DNA of 64,000 bases from Mycolicibacter heraklionensis (lineage in GTDB: Bacteria > Actinomycetota > Actinomycetes > Mycobacteriales > Mycobacteriaceae), in assembly GCF_001021505.1 (NCBI RefSeq), contig NZ_LDPO01000002.1, positions 124,001 through 188,000 of the forward strand, in the 5' to 3' direction. This document shows, piece after piece, positions 28,281 to 37,768 of this stretch (positions within the stretch are counted from its first letter, which is position 1; every line of letters starts with the position of its first letter). The translations under genes and the position numbers were made by a program. The notes beneath the pieces were generated by a model, which saw only the letters and a program-made list of their open reading frames with translations, was not told where the DNA came from and made no database searches.

Positions 28281-28305
28281 ATTTTGATGAGCAAAATCCA
28301 TTATA
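28281..28305 (-). promoter_or_regulatory. RIC promoter with operator-like inverted repeat
   Basis: On the minus strand a TATAAT box covers 28305-28300. Immediately downstream, overlapping the expected transcription start, is ATTTTG-ATGAG-CAAAAT (28281-28297), a perfect 6-base inverted repeat. The AT-rich tract stands out from its surroundings. A repressor bound here would block transcription of the RIC gene. Its identity is not visible in the window. Confidence 0.6.
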
Positions 28306-28319
28306 TGTGACGCAGTCGA

Positions 28320-28709
28320 TCACGCAGGGTCGGCCGGGGTCAGGGCCAGCCCGACGTTGGTGCGCATGCCACCACGCAGCTTGCTGAAAAAGTTGAACAC
28401 GGGCCCGATGAGCTTGTAGCGCTTGCCGATCGCCGCATAGACGGCGCCGTTGTGCGACTTGTCCAAGACCGTGGCGACGGCCTCGATCGCCTCGCTCTTG
28501 GGTCGGCCTCGCACATCGCAGACCGCCAAGGTGACTCGCGGGGTGTTGCGGATTCGCTTGACTTTCCAGGACGACTCCTGGGTGATCACCAACAGCCGGT
28601 CTCCGTCGGCCGCGGCCCACACCGGGGTCGGCTTGGGCCGGCCGTCCTTGGTGAACGTGGTCAGCAGCAGATAGTCGGACTTGGCGATCTGGGCGAAAGT
28701 GGGGGCCAT
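28320..28709 (-). CDS. PPOX class F420-dependent oxidoreductase (Rv2061c-like)
   Basis: A 129-residue split beta-barrel protein of the pyridoxamine-oxidase-like family. It begins MAPTFAQIAKSDYLLLTTF and contains KDGRPKPTPVWAA and TQESSWKVKRIRNTPRVTLA, typical of the F420-binding branch of this superfamily. It matches my memory of M. tuberculosis Rv2061c. The substrate is unknown. The ATG at 28709 is preferred; the longer frame adds an unconserved Ser/Arg-rich stretch. Its stop codon is only a few bases from the RIC promoter. Confidence 0.85.
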   Translation of the reverse strand: MAPTFAQIAKSDYLLLTTFTKDGRPKPTPVWAAADGDRLLVITQESSWKVKRIRNTPRVTLAVCDVRGRPKSEAIEAVATVLDKSHNGAVYAAIGKRYKLIGPVFNFFSKLRGGMRTNVGLALTPADPA

Positions 28710-28770
28710 GCCCGCGAACCTACCCGCCCGGAGCCCCGGCGACAGCGACGCACACGGAACAGCCGAACGG

Positions 28771-29103
28771 CTACAGCGGTGGGCGGCTCGCGATTGGATG
28801 CAAGTCGGCGAGCTTGGGCAGCTCGGACTTCGGCTGCTCGGCTTTCGGCTGCTCGGCATCCACGAATGCGGCTACGGCATCAAGCGTGATCAGTCCGTAG
28901 CGGACCAGCAGATCAACCGCGTTCAGGCCGAAATGGGTGGCAACCCGGATCAGGTTGTCGGCGGTGATCAGACGCCCTTCATGCGCAGCCTTGTAATAGG
29001 CAGACTTTCGATAGCCGAAGGCCTCGTATACCTCGGTCGCCGGGAGCGGCCTACCGACCAGGTAGGGCAGCACAACCGACGGATCCTTTTTACGATCGTC
29101 CAT
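28771..29103 (-). CDS. Small helix-turn-helix DNA-binding protein
   Basis: A 110-residue protein. Residues about 18-65 look like a helix-turn-helix domain (LPATEVYEAFGYRKSAYYKA, then ADNLIRVATHFGLNAVDLL), similar in layout to phage-type repressors. The C-terminus is a short low-complexity tail of AEQPK/SELPK units. The ATG at 29103 gives the HTH a short lead-in. The promoter is AT-rich with a perfect 7-base inverted repeat at the -35 position, suggesting autoregulation. I cannot name the family. No target gene is obvious beyond its neighbours. Confidence 0.6.
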   Translation of the reverse strand: MDDRKKDPSVVLPYLVGRPLPATEVYEAFGYRKSAYYKAAHEGRLITADNLIRVATHFGLNAVDLLVRYGLITLDAVAAFVDAEQPKAEQPKSELPKLADLHPIASRPPL

Positions 29104-29145
29104 GGTTTTACACGCTAGTCCTGTCAGGCTGGAATAGGTCAGTAA

Positions 29146-29186
29146 ATTATATCGAAATTCTTCGGGTATTCCCACAACCTGGGAAT
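29146..29186 (-). promoter_or_regulatory. Promoter of the HTH gene with palindromic operator
   Basis: On the minus strand a TATAAT box covers 29151-29146. ATTCCCA-CAACC-TGGGAAT (29168-29186) is a perfect 7-base inverted repeat lying about where the -35 element would be. A second short palindrome, CCTGTCAGG, is at 29120-29128 in the leader. The layout fits autorepression by the encoded HTH protein. Confidence 0.6.
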
Positions 29187-29247
29187 GTCGGGTTCCGTGA
29201 CATCGTACGTAACGCCCAGTCGCGGCCCTGGGCCGGGTCCCGCTTTG

Positions 29248-29997
29248 TTAACGCGGCATCCGGCGCCAAACGGCCTGCGGCAGCAGTCGCAGCGCGGCGA
29301 ACAGCGGGCGCAGCTCCCACGGCACCCACACGGTGCGGCGGCCCCTGCGCAGGGCCCGGGCCGCCGCGAGCGCCACCTGCTGCGGGGTGCTCGCCAGCGG
29401 TGCGGGATCCATGCCGACGGTCATCCGGCCGACGACGAAACCCGGTCGCACGGTCAGCAGTCGCACACCCGTGCCGTGCAGTGCGTCCGCGAGCCCGCTG
29501 GCGAAGCCCTCGAGACCGGCTTTGGCCGAGCCATAGACGTAGTTGGCCCGTCGTACCCGCACCCCTGCCACCGAGGAGAACACCACCATGCGGCCCCGGC
29601 CGGCGGTGCGCATAGCCGTGGCCAGATGGGTGAGCAAGCTGATCTGGGCGACGTAGTCGGTGTGCACGACGGCCACCGCGTGCGCCGCGTCGGACTCCGC
29701 GCGGGCCTGATCGCCCAGGACGCCGAATGCCAACACCGCGGTGCCGATCGGGCCGTGCTCGGCAATCAGTGCCGCCACCAGGGGGCCGTGGGCGGTCAGG
29801 TCGTCGGCATCGAACTCTTTGGTGTGCACCGCGACCGCGCCCGCGTCGCGCACCGCGGCGACTTCGGCGTCGAGCCGATCGGCGGACCGGGCCGCCAGCA
29901 CCACCGTCGCGCCCGGCGCGAGCTGCTGCGCCAGTTCGAGGCCGATCTCACTGCGTCCGCCGAAAATCACCACCGGCCCGTGCACCGTGTCGTTCAC
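29248..29997 (-). CDS. SDR family oxidoreductase (Rv2073c-like, DprE2-related)
   Basis: A 249-residue short-chain dehydrogenase. It starts [20 protein letters not shown], a GGxxEIG variant of the NAD(P) motif shared with DprE2. [22 protein letters not shown] contains the catalytic Ser, Tyr and Lys, and [11 protein letters not shown] follows. It resembles decaprenylphosphoryl-2-keto-ribose reductases, but its substrate is unknown. It is divergent from the gene for the F420-dependent protein at 30033, as Rv2073c is from Rv2074 (recalled). The 3' side holds a small GC palindrome (29223-29235). Confidence 0.85.
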   Translation of the reverse strand: MNDTVHGPVVIFGGRSEIGLELAQQLAPGATVVLAARSADRLDAEVAAVRDAGAVAVHTKEFDADDLTAHGPLVAALIAEHGPIGTAVLAFGVLGDQARAESDAAHAVAVVHTDYVAQISLLTHLATAMRTAGRGRMVVFSSVAGVRVRRANYVYGSAKAGLEGFASGLADALHGTGVRLLTVRPGFVVGRMTVGMDPAPLASTPQQVALAAARALRRGRRTVWVPWELRPLFAALRLLPQAVWRRMPR

Positions 29998-30032
29998 GGC
30001 TGAGATTATCGCCTGCGCTAGCGTGGGCGGTG

Positions 30033-30446
30033 ATGGCGAACGCGACGACTCGACTCACCAGTGACGCGTTGGCGTTTCTCACCGAACGTCACCTGGCGAT
30101 GCTGACCACCCTGCGGGCCGACAATTCGCCGCACGTGGTGGCGGTGGGTTTCACCTTCGACCCGAAAACCCACATTGCCCGCGTGATCACCACCGGCGGT
30201 TCGCAGAAGGCAGTCAACGCCGAACGGGCCGGGGTCGCCGTGCTGAGCCAAGTCGACGGGGCGCGCTGGCTCTCGCTGGAAGGCAGCGCCACCGTTAACG
30301 ACGCCCCCGCAGCGGTTCGTGACGCCGAACTCCGTTACGCCCAGCGCTACCGCACGCCCCGGGTGAATCCGCAGCGTGTGGTGATCGAAGTCCAGGTGGA
30401 ACGGGTGCTGGGTTCTGCCGATCTGCTCGACCGCGGCACCCGCTAG
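30033..30446 (+). CDS. F420-dependent biliverdin reductase family protein (Rv2074-like)
   Basis: A 137-residue split beta-barrel protein, almost the same as my memory of M. tuberculosis Rv2074, which reduces biliverdin with F420. Features are [36 protein letters not shown] and [19 protein letters not shown]. It likely uses F420H2 in the cytoplasm. TAGCGT ends 8 bases before the ATG and could be a -10 of a leaderless transcript. The last 4 bases overlap the convergent pepE gene. Confidence 0.9.
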   Translation: MANATTRLTSDALAFLTERHLAMLTTLRADNSPHVVAVGFTFDPKTHIARVITTGGSQKAVNAERAGVAVLSQVDGARWLSLEGSATVNDAPAAVRDAELRYAQRYRTPRVNPQRVVIEVQVERVLGSADLLDRGTR

Positions 30447-31588
30447 TCAGCCGACTCTGGCACCGGCACCACCACCAGCTCGTGCGGCCGATTGTTCAAT
30501 GACTCCGCACCGTCGGCGGTGACGATCACGATGTCTTCGATGCGGGCACCCCACTTGCCGGGAAAATAGATGCCGGGTTCGACCGAGAACGCCATCCCCG
30601 CCCGAAGCGCCTCCTCATTGCCGGCGACGATGTAGGGCTCTTCGTGCACGGACAGGCCGATGCCGTGCCCGGTGCGGTGCACAAAGTATTCGGCCAGCCC
30701 GGCGCCGGCCAGCACGTCGCGCGCTGCGGCGTCGATCTGCTGTGCCGTCACCCCCGGGCGAACACTGGCAACGGCGGCACGCTGCGCCTCCCGCAGTACC
30801 GAATAGTGTTGTACCACATCTGGACTCGGTTCACCCAGGCTGTAGGTCCTGGTCGAGTCGGAATTGTATCCGGGCTCGACCGGTCCGCCGATGTCGACGA
30901 CCACGATGTCCCCGGTCTGCAGAACTCGCTCGGAGCATTCATGGTGCGGGTCGGCGCCGTGCGGGCCGGAACCCACGATGATGAAGGCCACCTCCGAATG
31001 TCCTTCGGCCACGATCGCTTCGGCGATATCGGCGGCGACGTCGGCCTCGGTGCGGCCCGGCACCAAGAACTCCGGCACCCGGGCGTGCACCCGGTCGATC
31101 GCCGCGCCGGCCTTGCGTAGGGCATCGATCTCGCTGGGGTCCTTGATCATTCGCAGATCACGCAGGACTCCCGTCGCCAAGACGGGCGTGGTGCCGAGCA
31201 CGTCGACCAGTGGTAGCAGATGCAGAGCCGGCATCGAGTCGGTGACAGCGACCGCCGACGACGAAACTCCACCCAGCGCCTCGCCCACCATGCGATAGGG
31301 GTCCTCACCGTCGACCCAGTCCCGCACCGCCACACCCAGGTCGGCCACCGCGGATTCGCGCAGCGCCGCCAGCTCCAGGCGCGGCACCACCATGGTGGGC
31401 GAACCCGCAGCCGGCAGCACCAGCGCGGTGAGCCGCTCGAAAGTCTGGGCCCGCGACCCGATCAGGTAGCGCAGGTCGTAGCCGGGGGTGATCACCAGGC
31501 CGGCCAGGCCGGCGTTCGCGGCGGCCGTGGCCGCGGCGCTCAAACGATGGGCATAGACGCTGCTTTCGAACCGGGAAGTCACGCACAT
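30443..31588 (-). CDS. pepE: Xaa-Pro dipeptidase-like peptidase PepE (M24)
   Basis: A 381-residue M24B metallopeptidase. The N-terminal creatinase-like domain is followed by the pita-bread catalytic domain. Metal ligands are in VVVDIGG and SDSTRTYS (two Asp), [13 protein letters not shown] (His), [10 protein letters not shown] (Glu) and GARIEDIV (Glu). It cleaves peptides with proline at the second position. The ATG at 31588 is used; a GTG at 31582 would give the N-terminus closest to the M. tuberculosis protein. It is divergent from the exonuclease gene by 32 bases. Confidence 0.92.
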   Translation of the reverse strand: MCVTSRFESSVYAHRLSAAATAAANAGLAGLVITPGYDLRYLIGSRAQTFERLTALVLPAAGSPTMVVPRLELAALRESAVADLGVAVRDWVDGEDPYRMVGEALGGVSSSAVAVTDSMPALHLLPLVDVLGTTPVLATGVLRDLRMIKDPSEIDALRKAGAAIDRVHARVPEFLVPGRTEADVAADIAEAIVAEGHSEVAFIIVGSGPHGADPHHECSERVLQTGDIVVVDIGGPVEPGYNSDSTRTYSLGEPSPDVVQHYSVLREAQRAAVASVRPGVTAQQIDAAARDVLAGAGLAEYFVHRTGHGIGLSVHEEPYIVAGNEEALRAGMAFSVEPGIYFPGKWGARIEDIVIVTADGAESLNNRPHELVVVPVPESAD

Positions 31589-31607
31589 CAGGCTATCGGG
31601 CGGGAAA

Positions 31608-31613
31608 TAGGCT
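31608..31613 (+). promoter_or_regulatory. Candidate -10 box, leaderless exonuclease mRNA
   Basis: TAGGCT fits TANNNT and ends 7 bases before the ATG at 31621. No ribosome binding site is present. The whole divergent spacer is only 32 bases. Confidence 0.45.
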
Positions 31614-31620
31614 GGCACCC

Positions 31621-32583
31621 ATGACTGCTCCCGTGTTGCTGCTCGACGGTGCCAGTATGTGGTTCCGCTCCTACTTCGGGGTGCCGTCCTCGATCACCGC
31701 ACCCGACGGCCGGCCAGTGAACGCGGTGCGCGGCTTCTTCGACTCGGTGGCCACCCTGATCACCCGTCAGCGTCCGGGACGGTTGGTGGTCTGTCTGGAC
31801 CTGGACTGGCGGCCGCAGTGGCGGGTGGACCTGGTCGAGTCCTACAAGGCGCACCGGGTGGCGGAAGAAGCGCCCGCCGGTGCCGACGCCCCCGACATCG
31901 AGGAAGTGCCCGACGAGCTGAGCCCGCAGGTGGAGATGATCGCCGAGCTGCTCGACGCGTTCGGGATCGCCACGGGCGGGGCGCCGGACTTCGAGGCCGA
32001 CGACGTGCTGGGCACCTTGGCGGCCGCCGAACGACGTGACCCGGTGATCGTCGTCAGCGGTGACCGCGACCTGCTGCAGGTGGTCGCCGAGCAGCCCGTC
32101 GAGGTATCGGTGCTCTACCTGGGCCGGGGGTTGGCGCGGGCCACCCTGTTCGGCCCGAAAGAGGTGGCACAGCAATACGGTGTGCCAGCCGAGCGCGCCG
32201 GGGCGGCCTACGCCGAAATGGCGCTGCTGCGCGGCGACCCCTCCGACGGGTTGCCCGGGGTGCCCGGCATCGGCGAAAAGACAGCGGCCGGGTTGCTGAC
32301 CCAGTACGGCTCGCTGGCTGCGGTGCTGGCCGCCGCCGCCGACCCGGGATCGCCGATGGCCAAGGGGGTTCGGGCCAAACTGCAGGCCGGGCAGGACTAC
32401 ATCAAGGCCGCCGGTCCGGTGGTGCGGGTGGCCACCGACGCGCCGGTCACGTTGTCCACACCGTCGGACACCCTGCCGCGGGTCGCCGCCGACCCGGCGC
32501 GGGTCGCCGAATTGGCGGAGCGCCTGGGGGTTGGATCCTCGATCGCCCGGCTCCAGCGGGCCCTCGACACGCTCCCGGACTAG
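31621..32583 (+). CDS. 5'-3' exonuclease (Rv2090-like, PolI N-terminal type)
   Basis: A 320-residue flap/5'-3' exonuclease like the N-terminal domain of DNA polymerase I, encoded alone. The PIN-like active site has acidic clusters in [36 protein letters not shown] and [10 protein letters not shown]. The helix-hairpin-helix [16 protein letters not shown] binds DNA. It probably removes RNA primers or flaps in repair. Full length with no polymerase domain. Confidence 0.92.
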   Translation: MTAPVLLLDGASMWFRSYFGVPSSITAPDGRPVNAVRGFFDSVATLITRQRPGRLVVCLDLDWRPQWRVDLVESYKAHRVAEEAPAGADAPDIEEVPDELSPQVEMIAELLDAFGIATGGAPDFEADDVLGTLAAAERRDPVIVVSGDRDLLQVVAEQPVEVSVLYLGRGLARATLFGPKEVAQQYGVPAERAGAAYAEMALLRGDPSDGLPGVPGIGEKTAAGLLTQYGSLAAVLAAAADPGSPMAKGVRAKLQAGQDYIKAAGPVVRVATDAPVTLSTPSDTLPRVAADPARVAELAERLGVGSSIARLQRALDTLPD

Positions 32584-32608
32584 GCGAGGCCGGGGCTAGA
32601 GGCCAGGC

Positions 32609-33328
32609 CTACTTGGGCCGGCCGACCTCGTAGGTGCCCGAGTTGTCCTGGAAGGTGACGGTCACCTGGCGTTTGGTCCCGTCGATGCTGACCTCGCAGT
32701 TGAACGTGTCGCCCTGCTTGACCACCGGGCTCTGCCCGTTGTTGCAGCGGACGTCCTTGACGTTCTTGGCGCCGTAGCCGTTGGTCTGGTCGGCCAGGAT
32801 CTGCTGCACGCCTTCCTGGGCCTTGTCGATGTCGAGCTTCGTGGTGACGAAGAAACCGGGCTTCCAGAATCCCAGCACCAGCAACACCAGCACCGCGATT
32901 CCCACGCACGCCGCGAGCACCGTGCTGACGAGCCCGGACGGGCGCTTGGTCGCGGTGCCCGGCGCAGGGTATTGGCCGGGCTGCTGCGGGTACTGACCGT
33001 ACTGGCCCGGCTGACCGTATTGCCCGGGCTGGCCATACTGTCCGGGCTGGCCGTACGGAGACGGCTGGCCGTACTGGCTGGGCTGGCCGTACGGAGACTG
33101 CTGACCGTACTGCTCGGGCTGTCCGTAGCCGGGATACTGCTGCGGCGCCGAGGGGTACGCGCCCTGCTGGGGGTATTGGGGGTACTGCTGCGGCGTGTAG
33201 GCCGGAGGCTGCCACTGCTGCTCAGCGCCGGTTGCGGGACCCTGTCCGGTGCCCGGCTGTTCCTCGGGCTGACCGGGCTGCTGAGGCTGCCACGGCTGCG
33301 TCGGGTCGTATCCCTGCGGTCCGCTCAT
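32609..33328 (-). CDS. DUF4333 membrane protein with Gln/Pro/Tyr-rich repeats
   Basis: A 239-residue protein. Residues 1-125 are low complexity, with tandem YGQP-type units ([11 protein letters not shown] repeated) and PQQYPG units. One membrane segment follows ([20 protein letters not shown]). The extracytoplasmic DUF4333 domain comes last, with two Cys ([15 protein letters not shown]) that could form a disulfide. Function is unknown. It corresponds by position to Rv2091c (recalled) and is downstream of helY with a 73-base gap. Confidence 0.85.
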   Translation of the reverse strand: MSGPQGYDPTQPWQPQQPGQPEEQPGTGQGPATGAEQQWQPPAYTPQQYPQYPQQGAYPSAPQQYPGYGQPEQYGQQSPYGQPSQYGQPSPYGQPGQYGQPGQYGQPGQYGQYPQQPGQYPAPGTATKRPSGLVSTVLAACVGIAVLVLLVLGFWKPGFFVTTKLDIDKAQEGVQQILADQTNGYGAKNVKDVRCNNGQSPVVKQGDTFNCEVSIDGTKRQVTVTFQDNSGTYEVGRPK

Positions 33329-33401
33329 CGTTGTTCCTCAAGTCCTCTCACGTAGCGGGTGCTGATCACCGCCGGCTCTCCACCGTAGCGCCCGGACCAG
33401 C

Positions 33402-36161
33402 CTACCCGGCGTCAACGGCAACGACGCCGCGCAAAACCGTGTCGATCGCCTGTTTTGCTGTGGCCCGCAACTCCGGACTGGGCGCCGCGTTGCGCAGCTG
33501 ATCCAGCAGGTCGAGCACTTGGCGGCACCAGCGCACGAAATCACCCGCCGACAGCGGCGTCCCCCCACCGGCCGCGTCGCTGGCGGCCAGCGCCGACGCC
33601 AGATCGCCGCTGCGAGCCCACCGGTAGACCGCGGCGACGAACCCGTCGTCGGGTTCCCGGGTCGGGTTGATGCCATGCCGGCGCTCGTCGGCCCGCAACG
33701 CCGCCGAGAGCTTGCGGGTCTGTTGTAGCGCCTTGCGTATTGCTTCTGTGGGTGGCTGCAGCGTCGGCGGCCCACCGGGGCCATCGGCGCCGCGTGTCTC
33801 GTAGAGCACCGCGGAGACCACCGCAGCCAGTTCCGGCGGCTTGAGGTCGTGCCACGCCCCGGTACGCAGGCACTCGGCCACCAAAAGGTCGCTCTCACTG
33901 TAGATCCGGGCCAACATCCGGCCGTCGTCGGTGACTTTCGGATCGCCATCCTCGGCGCCTTCACCGATGAAGCCGCGTTCGGTCAGCAGCCCGACGATCC
34001 GGTCGAAGGTGCGCGCCAGCGAGTTGGTGGCGGCCTCGACTTTCCTGCGCAACTGCGCGTTGTCGGCCTCCACCCGCAGGTAGCGCTCGGCGACACGCAC
34101 CTGGGTTTCGCGATCGGGCGCGTCGTGCACGGGATGGTCGCGCATGCGCTGACGCAGGGCCGCCAGCTCCGGATCTACCGGTGCGTCCTCTGCATCGCCG
34201 CGGCGTTTGCGCGAGCTGGGTACATCGAGGCCGGCGGCCGCCGACCGCAGTGCCGAGGCCAGGTCGCGGCGCACCCGCGGCTGGCGGTGCTCCACCCGCT
34301 TAGGCAGGCTCATGGTGCCGATCGGTGGAGCGGTGCCCGAATAGTCCGCCGAGGAGATACGACCGGCCCAGCGATGCTCGGTGAGCACCAGCGGCCGCGG
34401 CTCATCGGAATCCCGGTCGGCCTGCAGCACCACCGCCAATCCTCCGCGACGGCCGTGGCTGAGGTTGATGATGTCGCCGCGGCGCAGCGCCGCCAACGCA
34501 TCACTGGCCGCCCGCCGCCGCTGCAACCGCGAGGCGCGGGCCTGGGCGCGTTCGCGTTCGGAGATCTTCGCCCGCAGCCGGGCGTAGTCGAGCACCGGGG
34601 AGTCGCGCCCGCCGATCTCGGCGGCGATCTCGTCGAGGGTGCGCTCGCCGCGGTCGGCGCTGCGCACCAGGCCGACGACAGACCGGTCGGCCTGGAACTG
34701 GGCGAACGACTGCTCGAGCAGCTGGTGGGCCTGCTCGGGCCCCATGTGCTGAACCAGGTTGATCGTCATGTTGTACGACGGCGCGAACGAGCTGCGCAAC
34801 GGAAAGGTACGGGTGGACGCCAGCCCGGCGACCTGGTCGGGATCGGCGGTGCTCTCCCCGGGGTGCCACAGCACCACCGCATGGCCTTCGACGTCGATGC
34901 CGCGTCGGCCGGCTCGTCCGGTCAGCTGGGTGTACTCCCCCGGTGTCAGCGCGGCGTGCTGCTCACCGTTGAACTTCACCAGCCGTTCGAGCACCACCGT
35001 GCGGGCCGGCATGTTGATGCCCAGCGCCAAGGTTTCGGTGGCGAACACGGCTTTGACCAAGCCCGCGGCGAACAGCTCTTCGACGGTGTGGCGAAACACC
35101 GGCAGCAGTCCGGCGTGGTGGCCGGCCAGGCCGCGCAGCAGACCCTCCCGCCATTCGTAGTAACCCAGCACCTCCAGGTCGTCGTCGGCCAGATCCCCGC
35201 AGCGATGGTCGATCACCTCGGCGATCCGGGCCCGTTCGGACTCGGTGGTCAGCCGCAGTGGGGAGCGCAGGCACTGTTTGACCGCGGCGTCGCAGCCGGC
35301 CCGGGAGAACACGAACGTGATCACCGGCAGCAGACCTGCGGAGTTCAGGACCGCGATCACGTCCGGGCGCATCGGCGGCCGGTAGGTCGGCCGATCAGGG
35401 CGGCCCGAGCCTCCGTGCCGTTGTCGCCGGGAGCTGCCCCAGTCGGTAAGCCGGTCGGCTTCCCGGCGATGGGCGATGTGGCGTAGCAACTGGGGATCGA
35501 CTCGTGGCCGGCCGCCGGCCGCACGGGCGTCGGACCCGGATTCGAACAGATCGAAAAGCCGTTTGCCGACCATCATGTGCTGCCACAACGGCACCGGGCG
35601 ATGTTCGTCGACCACGACGGTGGTGTCGCCGCGCACCGTCTGAATCCAGCCGCCGAATTCCTCGGCGTTGCTGACCGTCGCCGAGAGGCTGACCAGTCGC
35701 ACCTCCTCGGGCAGGTGCAGGATGACCTCCTCCCACACCGCACCGCGCATCCGGTCGGCCAGGAAGTGCACCTCGTCCATGACCACGTGGGAAAGACCTT
35801 GCAGCGCAGACGAATTCGCGTACAACATGTTGCGCAGCACCTCGGTGGTCATGACCACCACCGGCGCATTCGCGTTGATCGACAGGTCACCGGTCAAAAG
35901 GCCCACCCGGTCCTTGCCGTACCGGGCCACCAGGTCGGTGTGCTTCTGGTTGCTCAACGCCTTGATCGGCGTGGTGTAGAAGCATTTTCCGCCCCCGGCC
36001 AGAGCCAGGTGGACCGCGAACTCGCCGACGACGGTCTTGCCGGCGCCGGTGGGCGCACACACCAGCACTCCCCGACCGTCCTGGAGGGCCTCGCAGGCCC
36101 GACGCTGGAAGTCGTCGAGGCCGAAGGGGAGTTCCGCGGTGAACCGACTCAGCTCAGTCAT
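33402..36161 (-). CDS. helY: DEAD/DEAH-box helicase HelY (Ski2-like)
   Basis: A 919-residue superfamily 2 RNA helicase of the Ski2/Mtr4 type. Motif I is CAPTGAGKT (near residue 38), motif II is VVMDEVHFLAD, motif III is SLSATVSN, and motif VI is QLTGRAGRRGID. A long C-terminal Ski2-like arch/DSHCT region follows. It unwinds RNA, probably in decay or ribosome work. The ATG at 36161 puts the start a little before LPFGLDDFQRRACEAL; the open frame runs further upstream without conservation. A long hairpin element lies between it and tatC. Confidence 0.93.
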   Translation of the reverse strand: MTELSRFTAELPFGLDDFQRRACEALQDGRGVLVCAPTGAGKTVVGEFAVHLALAGGGKCFYTTPIKALSNQKHTDLVARYGKDRVGLLTGDLSINANAPVVVMTTEVLRNMLYANSSALQGLSHVVMDEVHFLADRMRGAVWEEVILHLPEEVRLVSLSATVSNAEEFGGWIQTVRGDTTVVVDEHRPVPLWQHMMVGKRLFDLFESGSDARAAGGRPRVDPQLLRHIAHRREADRLTDWGSSRRQRHGGSGRPDRPTYRPPMRPDVIAVLNSAGLLPVITFVFSRAGCDAAVKQCLRSPLRLTTESERARIAEVIDHRCGDLADDDLEVLGYYEWREGLLRGLAGHHAGLLPVFRHTVEELFAAGLVKAVFATETLALGINMPARTVVLERLVKFNGEQHAALTPGEYTQLTGRAGRRGIDVEGHAVVLWHPGESTADPDQVAGLASTRTFPLRSSFAPSYNMTINLVQHMGPEQAHQLLEQSFAQFQADRSVVGLVRSADRGERTLDEIAAEIGGRDSPVLDYARLRAKISERERAQARASRLQRRRAASDALAALRRGDIINLSHGRRGGLAVVLQADRDSDEPRPLVLTEHRWAGRISSADYSGTAPPIGTMSLPKRVEHRQPRVRRDLASALRSAAAGLDVPSSRKRRGDAEDAPVDPELAALRQRMRDHPVHDAPDRETQVRVAERYLRVEADNAQLRRKVEAATNSLARTFDRIVGLLTERGFIGEGAEDGDPKVTDDGRMLARIYSESDLLVAECLRTGAWHDLKPPELAAVVSAVLYETRGADGPGGPPTLQPPTEAIRKALQQTRKLSAALRADERRHGINPTREPDDGFVAAVYRWARSGDLASALAASDAAGGGTPLSAGDFVRWCRQVLDLLDQLRNAAPSPELRATAKQAIDTVLRGVVAVDAG

Positions 36162-36247
36162 GCCGACGAGCCGCCGGTATTGTGTGCCGAGGTCGGCTGA
36201 GCGTGCACAGTTGTACAGCCAAACCGGCGTGTCGCCGTACAAACACG

Positions 36248-36284
36248 CTCCCCCGCAAGCGGGAGGTGCCCCCACCTCGCGGGG
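36248..36284. repeat. GC-rich hairpin element between tatC and helY
   Basis: CTCCCCCGC with GCGGGAG makes an imperfect stem, directly followed by GAGGTG-CCCC-CACCTC (36263-36278), a perfect 6-base-pair stem with a 4-base loop. It is downstream of tatC and upstream of helY on the minus strand. It could be a terminator, an attenuator or a member of an intergenic repeat family; only one copy is in this window. Confidence 0.5.
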
Positions 36285-36316
36285 ATGGCTGCGGGGATAG
36301 GGGCGGGGATACGAGA

Positions 36317-37225
36317 CTACTCATGCGGCGCGGTGACCGGTGTGGGCGCTTCGATGGGCGCCGCTTCGTCGTCGGCAAGCGCGGTGGCTGCTTCCCGCTT
36401 GGCCTTGCGCTTGTCGTGCAGCCGGGCGATCTGGATGGCGAACTCCTGTAACAGGGTCAGGGTGCAGCCGAGCACGATCATCGAGAACGGGTCCGAGCCC
36501 GGGGTGAAGAACGCGGCGAACACGAACATCGCGAAGATCAGCCCGCGTCGCCACTCCTTGAGCCGGGCATAGCTCACCACACCGACCATGTTGAGCATCA
36601 CGATCAACAGCGGGAACTCGAAGCTGATCCCGAACACCACCAGCAGATTCAGCAAGAACCCGAAATAGCGATCACCCGACAAGGCGGTCACCTGGACGTC
36701 GCTGCCGACGGTGAGCAGGAATCCGAGCGCTTTGGACAGCACCAGATAGGCCAGGATGGCGCCGGTGACGAACAGCACCGCCGCCGAGACCACGAAGGCC
36801 ACCGCGAAGCGCCGCTCCTTGCGGTAGAGCCCCGGGGTGATGAACGCCCACAGCTGGTAGAACCAGACCGGACAGGCCAGCACGATTCCGGCGGCCAACC
36901 CCACCTTGAGCCGCAGCATGAACTGGTCGAACGGCGCGGTGGCCAACAGCCGGCACTGTCCGTCAGGCCCGATCGCCGCACGTGATGAGGCCGGCAGCTC
37001 GCAGTACGGGTGGCGCAGCCACTCGCCGAGGCTTTCCAGCCCGAAGAGCGGTTGGGTGTACCAGACGAAGCCGATGATCGTGGTGAGCACGATCGCGGCC
37101 ATCGAGATCAGCAGCCGGGTTCGTAGCTCCCGCAGGTGGTCGACGAGCGACATCGTCCCGTCGGGATTGGTGCGGCTACGCCGCTGACGGGGGTCGAGCC
37201 GCCGCAGAACTCCGAGCGTGCGCAC
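36317..37225 (-). CDS. tatC: Sec-independent protein translocase TatC
   Basis: A 302-residue TatC with six membrane segments, the receptor for twin-arginine signal peptides. The N-terminal [15 protein letters not shown], the first-loop Pro region and [15 protein letters not shown] are conserved. The C-terminus is a basic then acidic tail ([19 protein letters not shown]). It starts at GTG 37225, close to the M. tuberculosis start (recalled). It lies 39 bases after tatA and forms the tatAC unit. Confidence 0.96.
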   Translation of the reverse strand: MRTLGVLRRLDPRQRRSRTNPDGTMSLVDHLRELRTRLLISMAAIVLTTIIGFVWYTQPLFGLESLGEWLRHPYCELPASSRAAIGPDGQCRLLATAPFDQFMLRLKVGLAAGIVLACPVWFYQLWAFITPGLYRKERRFAVAFVVSAAVLFVTGAILAYLVLSKALGFLLTVGSDVQVTALSGDRYFGFLLNLLVVFGISFEFPLLIVMLNMVGVVSYARLKEWRRGLIFAMFVFAAFFTPGSDPFSMIVLGCTLTLLQEFAIQIARLHDKRKAKREAATALADDEAAPIEAPTPVTAPHE

Positions 37226-37264
37226 AGTCGAATGGGGCGCGGTCGCCGCGACGGCGGGACCGGG

Positions 37265-37495
37265 TTACGCCGACTGGCCGCCGGCCGCCGGCGGATCGAT
37301 CCGCTCGGACTGGACGGTGGTCGAGGTGGCAGTCGAATCCGGCTTGCTCTCGTTCTGCAGCTCGCGGACCTCGGACTTGAAGATGCGCAGCGACTTACCC
37401 AGCGAGCGTGCCGCATCGGGCAGTCGCTTGGCGCCGAACAGAATGATCACGGCGACGGCGAGGATCGCCAGGTGCGACGGTCCTAAAGCGTTCAC
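37265..37495 (-). CDS. tatA: Sec-independent protein translocase TatA
   Basis: A 76-residue TatA. The single membrane helix is HLAILAVAVIILFGAKRLPD, with the family's FG hinge. The amphipathic helix AARSLGKSLRIFKSEVREL follows, then a polar tail. It forms the translocation pore with TatC, which is next in the operon. Confidence 0.96.
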   Translation of the reverse strand: MNALGPSHLAILAVAVIILFGAKRLPDAARSLGKSLRIFKSEVRELQNESKPDSTATSTTVQSERIDPPAAGGQSA

Positions 37496-37534
37496 TTTGG
37501 TTACCTCCAGACGTCGCCACGATGCTACCGCAGC

Positions 37535-37768
37535 TCAGGAAGCCGGCGGTGCATCCCGCGGCCGGGTGGCCCCCGTCCAGTTCTGACCATCGAAGTAGCG
37601 CAGCAGCTCTGGGTCATCCGGATCGGGATACCAATTCGGCACAGCAGGTAGTTGACCAGCGCTCTTCGCCTTGGCCTTGACCAGGAAAACGATGCCTACC
37701 ACCACTCCTGTCATCAGGGCCAGGAAGGCGATGTCGGCTACGAGGGCTCCGACGCTATACAGCGTCAA
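37535..37768 (-). CDS. Small DUF2510-type membrane protein
   Basis: A 77-residue protein with one or two membrane segments (VGALVADIAFLALMTGVVVGIVFLV) followed by a short WW-like DUF2510 motif (PNWYPDPDDPELLRYFDGQNWT). Function is unknown. The TTG start overlaps the pafC stop by four bases (TTGA), so it is translated with pafC. It sits between pafC and tatA; I do not recall it as an annotated gene in M. tuberculosis. Confidence 0.7.
   Translation of the reverse strand: MTLYSVGALVADIAFLALMTGVVVGIVFLVKAKAKSAGQLPAVPNWYPDPDDPELLRYFDGQNWTGATRPRDAPPAS

Noticed and set aside
32960..33200. Possible CRISPR or minisatellite in the DUF4333 gene
   Set aside because: The short repeats are codons for YGQP units of a low-complexity protein region, with no spacers of constant length.
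33849..35486. A 545-codon plus-strand open frame antisense to helY
   Set aside because: Low-complexity His/Arg/Gln/Gly composition, no motif, and it lies wholly opposite the strongly conserved HelY. It is a shadow of third-position G+C bias.
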